Position numbers and translations under genes: made by a program
Source: Parcubacteria bacterium C7867-008
Lineage (GTDB): Bacteria; Patescibacteria; Paceibacteria; UBA9973; UBA2103
Direction of reading: 5' to 3'
Length of the DNA: 11,614 nucleotides
Assembly (NCBI GenBank): GCA_001189215.1
Contig: LFCR01000003.1
Span: 1-11,614 of the forward strand
Part shown: in pieces, positions 6,544 to 11,614 of the stretch
Layout of the letters: the number at the start of each line of letters is the position of its first letter
How positions within the stretch are numbered: the first letter of the stretch is position 1
The notes under the pieces: model-generated
What the model saw: the letters and a program-made list of their open reading frames with translations, nothing else
Database searches by the model: none
What the model was told of the DNA's origin: nothing

Positions 6544-7890
6544 ATGTCATTCAGGGCCGGCCGTATTCTGTTCGCTATTGTCATCCTCATTCTCTCAGGT
6601 CTTCTCGCCTGGTTTGTGCTTAGTACCAACGGAGAAGGGAACCGTTTTAAGGTTAAGTTGGGTCTTGATCTTGCTGGTGGTACCGAGCTCGTATACCGAG
6701 CAGATACGTCTGGTGTAACCGGAGATACTCAGGGTGCACTTAACTCTCTACGTGATGTTATCGATCGTCGTGTGAACCTCTTTGGTGTTGCAGAGCCTCT
6801 CGTACAGCTTGAGAAATCAAGTGCTGTCGCAGGTGCTCAGGAGGAGCGACTCCTAGTTGAACTTCCGGGCGTTACCGATGTAAAGGCAGCGGTAGACGCC
6901 CTTGGACGCACACCAGTACTTGAGTTCAAGCTCCGCGCTCCAATAGCGCTTGAAATCAATGGAACCACAACACCCTACGTTCCAACCGGCCTAACAGGAC
7001 GGTACCTTAAGTCTTCTGAACTTCAGTTCTCAAGTCAAAGCAATGGCGGAACAGGTAATGAACCAATCGTTGTACTTCATTTCAATGATGAAGGTTCAAA
7101 GCTGTTTGAGAAAATCACTAGTGAGCATGTTGGCACTCCACTCGCCATCTTCCTTGATGGAGAAGTGATTTCGGAACCTATTATTCGTGAGGCAATCTCG
7201 GGGGGAACTGCAACCATCAGCGGTAACTTCACGCCGGTAGAAGGTCGTGATCTCGTTCGTAACTTGAACTTCGGTGCACTTCCAGTACCGATCACTCTTA
7301 TTTCAAGCGACTCTGTAGGTCCTTCACTTGGTGCTGAGGCATTTCATGCAGGTCTTATTGCGAGCGTTGTTGGCTTCATACTTGTGTCTCTCTTTATGAT
7401 CATCTGGTACCGTCTACCAGGTCTTATTGCAACTGCTGCACTCGTTATTTACGTACTCATCACCGTTGCACTTATTAAATTTGTTCCGATCACTCTCACC
7501 GCGTCAGGTATTGCAGGTTTCATTCTCTCCATTGGTTTGGCAGTGGATGCGAACGTCCTTATCTTTGAGCGTATGAAGGAAGAGCTTCGTGCAGGGAAGG
7601 GTGCACAGGAAGCTGCAAAGATTGGGTTTGGTCGTGCGTGGCCTGCTATTCGTGATGGTCACCTCACTATGATCATTTCTGCAGTTATTCTCTTCTGGGT
7701 TGGAACCTCACTCGTAAAGGGCTTTGCGCTTGTGTTCGGCTTCGGTGTTATTACTTCACTCTTCTCAGCGGTATTCGTATCTCGCATCTTCCTCCAGGCT
7801 ATCCTTCCAGAACATGGTGGTCGTCTATGGCGTGTACTATGCTCGAGTGGATTCAACCTTGGCCGTGTGAGTAACGAAACCAAAAACTAG
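6544..7890 (+). CDS. secD: Protein translocase subunit SecD
   Basis: SecD with SecF forms the proton-driven accessory complex that pulls preproteins through SecYEG and aids their release on the outer face. The 448-residue protein starts with a membrane segment (about 7-27), followed by the family's first motif LGLDLAGGTELVY. The outer P1 region follows, with the repeat-like LLVELPGVTDV, LGRTPVLEFKL, FNDEGSKLF and LDGEVISEPII, ending NFGALPVPI. Five further hydrophobic segments contain the conserved VDANVLIFERMKEELRAG and GFGRAWPAIRDGH. It is shorter than the E. coli protein (about 615 residues), mainly in the outer region, as is common for small SecD forms. It is driven by the promoter overlapping folD and is followed by secF after one base. 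Confidence 0.96.
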   Translation: MSFRAGRILFAIVILILSGLLAWFVLSTNGEGNRFKVKLGLDLAGGTELVYRADTSGVTGDTQGALNSLRDVIDRRVNLFGVAEPLVQLEKSSAVAGAQEERLLVELPGVTDVKAAVDALGRTPVLEFKLRAPIALEINGTTTPYVPTGLTGRYLKSSELQFSSQSNGGTGNEPIVVLHFNDEGSKLFEKITSEHVGTPLAIFLDGEVISEPIIREAISGGTATISGNFTPVEGRDLVRNLNFGALPVPITLISSDSVGPSLGAEAFHAGLIASVVGFILVSLFMIIWYRLPGLIATAALVIYVLITVALIKFVPITLTASGIAGFILSIGLAVDANVLIFERMKEELRAGKGAQEAAKIGFGRAWPAIRDGHLTMIISAVILFWVGTSLVKGFALVFGFGVITSLFSAVFVSRIFLQAILPEHGGRLWRVLCSSGFNLGRVSNETKN

Positions 7891-7891
7891 T

Positions 7892-8824
7892 ATGTTTATC
7901 GTACGTCACCGTAAACTGTTCTTCATCCTCACAGGAATGATCCTGGCGATTGCCATTGGTGCTATTGCGATCCTCGGACTCCCACTCTCTATTGATTTCA
8001 AGGGAGGTTCACTCGTTGAAGTAACATACAACACCGAGCGCCCATCACTTGATACTCTTCATGAGAGTATTGATCAGCTGGCTCTTGGTGAGGTGTCACT
8101 GCGTGAAAGTGGTGAGAATGGTGTGGTGCTTCGCTCACGCACTCTTACTCCTGAGGAGCACAACACCGTTCTTGCCACTCTTTCTCAAGATGGCGCAGCC
8201 ATGCTCACGGAGCAGCGCTTTAACTCCATTGGCCCCTCACTTGGCGCTGAACTTGGAATCAAAGCACTCTACGCACTTCTCGCGGTGATCGCTGCGATCA
8301 TGCTCTACATCGCGTGGGCATTCCGTCGTGTGTCACGTCCGGTATCTTCATGGGTATACGGCCTCATCGTGGTTATCATCCTTATCCACGACGTGATCAT
8401 CCCAGCAGGCTTCTATGCCATTCTTGCGCACTTCACGGGAGCGGAAGTTGATGCACTCTTTGTAGTTGCACTCCTCGCGATTCTTGGATACTCCGTGAAT
8501 GACACTATCGTTATCTTTGATCGTGTACGTGAACACCTTCACACAAACGATGAGCATCGCGTTGTTGAAGACTTTGAAGTAACAGTTGGTAAGTCAGTTA
8601 CTGAGACTCTCGGTCGTTCTATCAATACCTCACTCACCGTAGTACTCGCACTTCTTGCGCTTGTATTCGTAGGCAGCAGTGCAACGGTAGACTTCAGCTG
8701 GGTACTTCTCGTTGGCGTGATTGCTGGTACGTACTCATCTATCCTCCTTGCAGCACCACTCCTCATCCCGCTTTCTAAGAAGTTCGTTGCGACTACCGCG
8801 GTTTCAAAACCTAAGAAAAAGTAA
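7892..8824 (+). CDS. secF: Protein translocase subunit SecF
   Basis: Partner of SecD in the export motor complex. The 310-residue product has an N-terminal membrane segment (about 8-29), the SecF signature LSIDFKGGSLVEVTY, a small outer domain and five more hydrophobic segments. Conserved membrane motifs are LGYSVNDTIVIFDRVREHL and GRSINTSLTVVLALLALVF, with a basic tail ending KPKKK. Start ATG 7892 is one base after the secD stop, so translation is probably coupled. No Shine-Dalgarno sequence is evident. Length is typical for the family and the gene is intact. SecD and SecF remain separate genes, not the fused SecDF of some Firmicutes. Confidence 0.96.
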   Translation: MFIVRHRKLFFILTGMILAIAIGAIAILGLPLSIDFKGGSLVEVTYNTERPSLDTLHESIDQLALGEVSLRESGENGVVLRSRTLTPEEHNTVLATLSQDGAAMLTEQRFNSIGPSLGAELGIKALYALLAVIAAIMLYIAWAFRRVSRPVSSWVYGLIVVIILIHDVIIPAGFYAILAHFTGAEVDALFVVALLAILGYSVNDTIVIFDRVREHLHTNDEHRVVEDFEVTVGKSVTETLGRSINTSLTVVLALLALVFVGSSATVDFSWVLLVGVIAGTYSSILLAAPLLIPLSKKFVATTAVSKPKKK

Positions 8825-8827
8825 ACA

Positions 8828-9373
8828 ATGATTATCGGTATCACCGGATCGTTCGGAGCAGGGAAGGGGGCGGTGGTTGACTATCTCATAAAGGAAAAGG
8901 ATTTCGCGTATTTTTCAGCACGAACATTTATTGCGCGGGAAGTTACTCAAAGAGGTCTTACTGTTGATCGAGACACACTAGCTTCAGTCGGTAATGCTCT
9001 TCGTGCAGAGCATGGACCTACCCATATTATTTATAGTCTCCTCAAGGAGGCTGAAGCTTCTGGTAAAGATTCAGTGATAGAAGCACTCCGAGCCGTTGCA
9101 GAAGCAACGTGTATTCAGGAAGAGGGAGGTATCGTTCTTGGTGTGGACGCACCTCCGGAGATTCGCTACGAGCGTGTCGTTCGGCGAGCAAGCGAGACCG
9201 ATCACGTTACTTTTGAGAAATGGGTGGAGCAGGAAAAAAAGGAAATGAATCCTGATGATCCTACAAAGCAAGACATATACGGCGCACTTAAGATATCAGA
9301 TGTCATTATTCAAAATGATGGAACACTCGAAGAACTCCACTCAAAGGTAGATGTATTCTTGGAAAGTTTTTAA
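8828..9373 (+). CDS. P-loop nucleotide kinase-like protein (dephospho-CoA kinase/NMP kinase superfamily)
   Basis: The 181-residue protein opens with GITGSFGAGKGAV, a Walker A loop (G7-K13-G14) of the adenylate-kinase style GxxGxGKG. A region YFSARTFIAREVTQRG follows, then GNALRAEHGP and a basic LID-like stretch RYERVVRRAS. The C-terminus IIQNDGTLEELHSKV is close to that of dephospho-CoA kinases. However, the Asp expected in the CoaE substrate motif before ARE is absent here (SARTFIARE), so a canonical CoaE assignment is doubtful. Similar domains occur as archaeal UPF0200-type kinases and attached to dCMP deaminases. It follows secF by 3 nt and probably rides on the secDF transcript without a functional link to export. 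Its last 4 nt overlap the convergent UMP kinase gene. Phosphate transfer using ATP is the safe inference; the substrate is unknown. Confidence 0.82.
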   Translation: MIIGITGSFGAGKGAVVDYLIKEKDFAYFSARTFIAREVTQRGLTVDRDTLASVGNALRAEHGPTHIIYSLLKEAEASGKDSVIEALRAVAEATCIQEEGGIVLGVDAPPEIRYERVVRRASETDHVTFEKWVEQEKKEMNPDDPTKQDIYGALKISDVIIQNDGTLEELHSKVDVFLESF

Positions 9374-10071
9374 TAAATCACAGTACCATCAAACGGCTTG
9401 TCTGAAAGATAGTTATCAAATGCTTCAAGATTGCGTCCGTTCATAACCGCAACTTCAATACCAAGTTCTTGTGCTTCGCGTGCAGCGATAGGATCGAATG
9501 GGGAAGAGAGCCCTGGATCCCAATGATCTGGAATGAGTTTCCTAAATGATTCCCAGTCAATACGATCTATCTTTTGTGCAGTTGGGTCCACTCGTGGATC
9601 AGCCGTGTATACGTGATCGATATTGGAGAGGTTAATGAGACGCTTTGCCCGAAGCTGCTTTGCCGCCATAACAGCGCAGTAGTCAGTAGACCATCCTGGT
9701 TTCCAGCCTGCACCGATAATGATCGGTTTCTTTGCAATTATCTTACGGCTTGGATTCTTTACGATTCTTGCTTGAGCCTCATCGAGGAACAGTGCGCGCA
9801 TAAGGTGCGCATTCATACGAGTCGCATGGATACCGAGCCAATCAATATCTTCTGGGTGTAGATCGCCGCGTGCTTCTTTGCCTGCGTGCTGATATGCGCG
9901 TGCGGTGTGACCACCACCGATGATTATATAAAAAGAAAACCCTCGACGAACCTTGTCGAGGATGAATGCACGAAAACTCTTAAGAAATTCAACGTCGATC
10001 TCACCGGGAACGATCAAAGATCCCCCTACAGAAAGCACTATGTACTCACGTTTTGCACGGGAAAGACTCAT
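9370..10071 (-). CDS. pyrH: UMP kinase, archaeal-type amino acid kinase family
   Basis: UMP kinase phosphorylates UMP to UDP for RNA, DNA and nucleotide-sugar supply. The 233-residue product shows the amino acid kinase fold: VLSVGGSLIVPGEID (N-terminal Lys/Gly region replaced by VGGS), YIIIGGGHTAR, DWLGIHATRMNAHL, AGWKPGWSTDYCAV, LINLSNIDHVYTADPRVDP, SPFDPIAA and C-terminal DGTVIY. The VGGSLIVP, GIHATRMNA and GWKPGxSTD versions resemble archaeal PyrH (for example Pyrococcus) more than the bacterial LKLSGEA and GMLATVMN forms. It probably has its own promoter in the 84-bp gap behind the nucleotidyltransferase gene, with a leader of about 15 bases and no Shine-Dalgarno site. A terminator-like hairpin lies within its codons 37-47. 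The gene overlaps the convergent kinase gene by 4 nt. Confidence 0.9.
   Translation of the reverse strand: MSLSRAKREYIVLSVGGSLIVPGEIDVEFLKSFRAFILDKVRRGFSFYIIIGGGHTARAYQHAGKEARGDLHPEDIDWLGIHATRMNAHLMRALFLDEAQARIVKNPSRKIIAKKPIIIGAGWKPGWSTDYCAVMAAKQLRAKRLINLSNIDHVYTADPRVDPTAQKIDRIDWESFRKLIPDHWDPGLSSPFDPIAAREAQELGIEVAVMNGRNLEAFDNYLSDKPFDGTVIY
9934..9963 (-). terminator. intragenic terminator-like hairpin in the UMP kinase gene
   Basis: Read on the minus strand, CCTCGAC (rc of 9955-9961) pairs perfectly with GTCGAGG (rc of 9941-9947) around the 7-base loop AAGGTTC. A-T and T-G pairs can extend the stem outward. GTTTTCTTTTT follows at once. This has the shape of an intrinsic terminator but lies about 110-140 bases into the pyrH coding sequence, encoding LDKVRRGFSFY. 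It may be an attenuator, a pause site, or a by-product of the codons used. Confidence 0.45.
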
Positions 10072-10092
10072 GCAAGGCTTGACGGTACTTCT

Positions 10093-10120
10093 AGTATAAA
10101 CCCTGTACCCCTGAGCACAA
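10093..10120 (-). promoter_or_regulatory. promoter of the UMP kinase gene
   Basis: On the minus strand, -35 TTGTGC (rc of 10115-10120) is followed after 16 bases by -10 TATACT (rc of 10093-10098). Transcription would start near 10086, 15 bases before the ATG at 10071. The core TATACTAG is the same as in the next promoter upstream on this strand. Confidence 0.6.
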
Positions 10121-10155
10121 CTTGCGAAGCGGGAAAACTGTTTCGCAGCGTTTCA

Positions 10156-10872
10156 CTACAGTTTTGTCTTTCCAGTCCAATCATATATAGCTTGTTCATA
10201 TCGCTCGAAAGTACCGCAATCATTCCAGCGTCCGGGTGCCTGACATTCATACAGAGCTTTGTCATTTATTACGAGAGGTAAGATGTCTTCTTCGAAAGAA
10301 ATGAAACCGTCTTTTTCATTTGGTTCATATGCAAAGAGACTTGGTTCTGCAGCATAGATACCAGCCATGATGAAATTACTTGCTGGATTCTGTGGCCTAT
10401 AGCGATAGGTATGAATTATTCCGTCTGGGTTACTCTCAACCACACCGTAGTTACCTGGGTTTTCTACTTCTACGGTAGCAAGAGTAACTTTCGCTCCTTT
10501 CTTTTTATGGGTATCAAGTAGCAGAGCAATATCCATATCTTTGAGTTCATCACCGTTTGACACTAAGAATGTACTATCGAGATGACCAAGGTATTTTCGT
10601 ATGCCTCCCCAGGTACCGAGACGTGTTTCTTCAACTACAAACTGTATGTCTCCATTCTTATATTCTTCTTCCCAACGCTCAAACAAAGGCAGATCGTCAT
10701 GATTAACGATTACGTGAATTGTTCCAACACCATTTTTTCGGTATAGATCAACTAGATGCTGGAGGATAGGGCGACGGCCAATTGTTAGAAGGGGTTTTGG
10801 TATTTCAAGTGTAATAGGGTGCAAGCGAGTACCTTTTCCACCCGCTTGAATGATTCCTTGTATGTGCGACAT
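10156..10872 (-). CDS. Sugar-1-phosphate nucleotidyltransferase
   Basis: Enzymes of this family join a sugar-1-phosphate to an NTP to give an activated nucleotide sugar (for example dTDP-glucose, GDP-mannose or CDP-glucose). The 238-residue product has the signature QAGGKGTRLHPITLEIPKPLL (residues 9-29), with the G-x-G-T-R-L loop and the P-K-P lysine (K26). Further in are RLGTWGGIRKY, the metal-site region VSNGDELKDMD, GNYGVVES and RWNDCGTFERYEQA. I chose ATG 10872 because homology starts there and a -10 element sits exactly six bases upstream. An ATG at 10917 would add 15 unrelated residues. It has no C-terminal acyltransferase repeats, so it is not GlmU. The sugar and nucleotide are not identifiable. 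It could feed the GT4 and sugar-phosphate transferase enzymes elsewhere in the window. Confidence 0.9.
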   Translation of the reverse strand: MSHIQGIIQAGGKGTRLHPITLEIPKPLLTIGRRPILQHLVDLYRKNGVGTIHVIVNHDDLPLFERWEEEYKNGDIQFVVEETRLGTWGGIRKYLGHLDSTFLVSNGDELKDMDIALLLDTHKKKGAKVTLATVEVENPGNYGVVESNPDGIIHTYRYRPQNPASNFIMAGIYAAEPSLFAYEPNEKDGFISFEEDILPLVINDKALYECQAPGRWNDCGTFERYEQAIYDWTGKTKL

Positions 10873-10878
10873 GTTCCT

Positions 10879-10884
10879 AGTATA
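10879..10884 (-). promoter_or_regulatory. -10 element TATACT placed for a leaderless transcript
   Basis: On the minus strand TATACT is followed by exactly six bases (AGGAAC) and the ATG at 10872, so transcription would be expected to begin at the start codon itself. The -35 region is not a recognisable consensus. The spacing is identical to that of the gene at 149. Confidence 0.55.
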
Positions 10885-10969
10885 GGGTATGTGTAATGAC
10901 ACAGCGTACATTGACACTATTTTTTATTTAGTGCAGTCTGTCGACAGGATTCAGCTCTGTGAGGGTTTC

Positions 10970-11212
10970 ATGGCTATTTTGTTTAAGCAGATTGAGCCTG
11001 GCGATGTGTTTGCGTGGGATGGGGAAGCGCTTTTATATACCGCCAAATTCTACGTTAAGGATCCAGTTGAAGATCCGAAGGCTACAACGGGAACCGGCAC
11101 GCCGGTCAAGTTCGTACCGAAAGGGAATGGGACTCTCGCCTATGTTCCAACGGGTGGTCGCCCTGTCAGTTTTCTTCTCGATAAGTCCATACTTCCGCTC
11201 ATCGAGCACTAG
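10970..11212 (+). CDS. Small hypothetical protein, 80 residues, with GDVFxWDGxxxYTAK pattern
   Basis: I do not recognise a specific family. The product begins MAILFKQIEPGDVFAWDGEA and continues YTAKFYVKDP. This matches the general pattern F-x4-GD-x-F-x3-G-x3-Y-x-K seen in many small beta-rich proteins of phages and bacteria. A Gly/Thr/Pro-rich middle (ATTGTGTPVKFVPKGNGT) and a C-terminus SFLLDKSILPLIEH follow. No signal peptide, membrane segment or catalytic motif is visible. ATG 10970 is chosen because GAGG (10961-10964) lies five bases upstream and the pattern starts there; an ATG at 10889 would add 27 unconvincing residues and run into the divergent gene's promoter. It has its own terminator at 11241-11276. 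A TTGACA occurs at 10911-10916, but no good -10 follows at normal distance, so its promoter is uncertain. Confidence 0.7.
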   Translation: MAILFKQIEPGDVFAWDGEALLYTAKFYVKDPVEDPKATTGTGTPVKFVPKGNGTLAYVPTGGRPVSFLLDKSILPLIEH

Positions 11213-11221
11213 TCACATGCA

Positions 11222-11292
11222 GGCCAATTAAGGCCACTCAAAGGTCCCGGCACTAAGGTGTCCGGGGTCCTTTTTTATGGCCTATTAAGGCC
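11222..11292. repeat. two copies of GGCCWATTAAGGCC flanking a terminator
   Basis: GGCCAATTAAGGCC (11222-11235) and GGCCTATTAAGGCC (11279-11292) differ at one base and lie either side of the terminator stem, 43 bases apart. The second copy is a perfect 5-bp inverted repeat with loop ATTA. The first has an A-A mismatch. Function is unknown. Confidence 0.7.
11241..11276 (+). terminator. rho-independent terminator after the 80-residue protein gene
   Basis: AAGG-T-CCCGG-CAC (11241-11253) pairs with GTG-CCGGG-G-TCCTT (11258-11272) around a TAAG loop. The stem has one or two single-base bulges and a G-U pair, and six T follow (11271-11276). It separates the small gene from the rRNA promoter. Confidence 0.8.
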
Positions 11293-11304
11293 CTAATATA
11301 ATAC

Positions 11305-11333
11305 TTGACGTGCTAGTTACGTTCCTATACTAT
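11305..11333 (+). promoter_or_regulatory. rRNA operon promoter
   Basis: TTGACG (11305-11310) is a near-consensus -35 element. It is followed by TATACT (11326-11331, spacer 15) or, in better spacing, TACTAT (11328-11333, spacer 17). An A/T-rich stretch lies just upstream (11294-11304), where an UP element would be. Start of transcription is expected around 11338-11340, about 100 bases before the mature 16S. Confidence 0.75.
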
Positions 11334-11337
11334 GACC

Positions 11338-11370
11338 CTACTGCCCCCTCGTAGGGGCGGGGTTTGTTTT
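11338..11370 (+). other. leader hairpin at the 5' end of the pre-rRNA
   Basis: GCCCC (11343-11347) can pair with GGGGC (11354-11358). Alternatively CTAC (11338-11341) can pair with GTAG (11351-11354), or the C-run with GGGG at 11359-11362. These options share bases and exclude one another. TTTGTTTT follows (11363-11370). The stem would lie right at the transcript 5' end, so it may cap or stabilise the leader; use as a terminator seems unlikely so near the start. Confidence 0.5.
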
Positions 11371-11372
11371 CG

Positions 11373-11390
11373 CTCGTTGAAAACTGAATA
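11373..11390 (+). promoter_or_regulatory. boxA-like antitermination element
   Basis: CTCGTTGAAAACTGAATA closely resembles the boxA-containing leader of Gram-positive rRNA operons (TTCTTTGAAAACTGAAT type), where NusB and NusE (S10) bind to let RNA polymerase pass terminators. Position, about 50 bases upstream of 16S, is as expected. Confidence 0.65.
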
Positions 11391-11406
11391 TCTAGTAGAG
11401 TGGATC

Positions 11407-11423
11407 CAAGAAAAATATTCTTG
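11407..11423 (+). other. pre-16S hairpin
   Basis: CAAGAA (11407-11412) pairs perfectly with TTCTTG (11418-11423) around the loop AAATA. It lies about 14 bases before the mature 16S start and may take part in leader folding or processing. Function is inferred from position only. Confidence 0.5.
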
Positions 11424-11436
11424 TGTTCCGCCTATT

Positions 11437-11614
11437 CTTAATGAGAGTTTGATCCTAGCTCAGGATGAATGCTGGCGGCGTGGATAAGGCATGCAAGTCG
11501 AACGGTCCGCAAGGACAGTGGCAGACGAGGTAGTAACACGTACGAACGCACCCCAGAGTCTGGCATAGCTCGTCGAAAGACGGGGTAATTCCGGATGGTC
11601 CCGAAAGGGTAAAG
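11437..11614 (+). rRNA. rrs: 16S ribosomal RNA, 5' part (continues past window)
   Basis: Contains the conserved 5' region AGAGTTTGATCCTAGCTCAG (11444-11463), then GATGAATGCTGGCGGCGTG, GCATGCAAGTCGAACGG and TAACACGTACG. The start is placed by analogy with E. coli numbering (27F site begins at base 8). The first variable region is very short (GGTCCGCAAGGAC), and the GTGGATAAGGCATGCAAG wording is typical of CPR/Parcubacteria 16S genes. About 178 bases are present, and the rest of the operon lies beyond the window. Confidence 0.95.

Noticed and set aside
10123..10147. TGCGAA/TTCGCA stem between the nucleotidyltransferase and UMP kinase genes
   Set aside because: Short stem with no following T-run on the minus strand; overlaps no clear signal.
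10873..10917. Longer N-terminus (start at 10917) for the nucleotidyltransferase
   Set aside because: The extra 15 residues do not fit the family, and the -10 element at 10879-10884 would lie inside the coding region.
10938..10947. Perfect palindrome CTGTCGACAG upstream of the 80-residue gene
   Set aside because: Only 10 bp with no flanking symmetry; it lacks the N8 spacing of a LexA box and may be chance.
1..11614. CRISPR array, tRNA, transposase, integrase, toxin-antitoxin or defence genes
   Set aside because: Looked for on both strands; no direct-repeat array, no cloverleaf-like sequence and no matching protein motifs were seen.

Overview
The window looks like chromosomal DNA from a Candidatus Patescibacteria (CPR) bacterium, most likely of the Parcubacteria group. 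The partial 16S rRNA at the right edge has a CPR-like 5' region (GTGGATAAGGCATGCAAGTC, short first variable region, an off-consensus base in the usual 27F primer site). Genes are compact, with 4-nt overlaps and gaps of 1 to 17 nt. Several protein types are the short or divergent forms seen in CPR genomes: a 448-residue SecD, a divergent FolD, an archaeal-type UMP kinase, and a membrane protein with a Cys motif. The phylum call is an inference from these traits, not from a database search.

Layout: the 3' part of a 5S rRNA (1-73) is followed by a processing-type hairpin and a strong terminator. Next is a two-gene operon, an anchored extracytoplasmic protein and a RodA/FtsW glycan polymerase (149-2046). 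A GT4 glycosyltransferase lies convergently on the minus strand (2051-3187). A 53-bp divergent region separates it from a plus-strand operon of a polyprenyl-phosphate sugar-phosphate transferase, an SDR sugar epimerase/dehydratase and FolD (3241-6526). A near-consensus promoter at the end of folD then drives secD-secF and a P-loop nucleotide kinase-like gene (6544-9373). The kinase meets an archaeal-type UMP kinase tail to tail with a 4-nt overlap (minus strand, 9370-10071). Upstream of the UMP kinase on the same strand is a sugar-1-phosphate nucleotidyltransferase (10156-10872). Divergent from that is an 80-residue orphan protein with its own terminator (10970-11276). The window ends with an rRNA promoter, a boxA-like leader and the start of a 16S rRNA (11437-11614).

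Themes: (i) cell envelope: RodA, the initiating transferase, GT4, SDR and nucleotidyltransferase could together make and attach a surface glycan, while SecDF supports protein export; (ii) nucleotide and one-carbon metabolism: UMP kinase, the P-loop kinase and FolD; (iii) expression: several -10 elements sit exactly or almost exactly where transcription would start at or just before the ATG, which suggests leaderless mRNAs. I found no CRISPR array, transposase, integrase, toxin-antitoxin pair or defence system. The more unusual signals are the two rRNA edges in one 11.6-kb window, the leaderless promoter geometry, and a terminator-like hairpin inside the UMP kinase gene.
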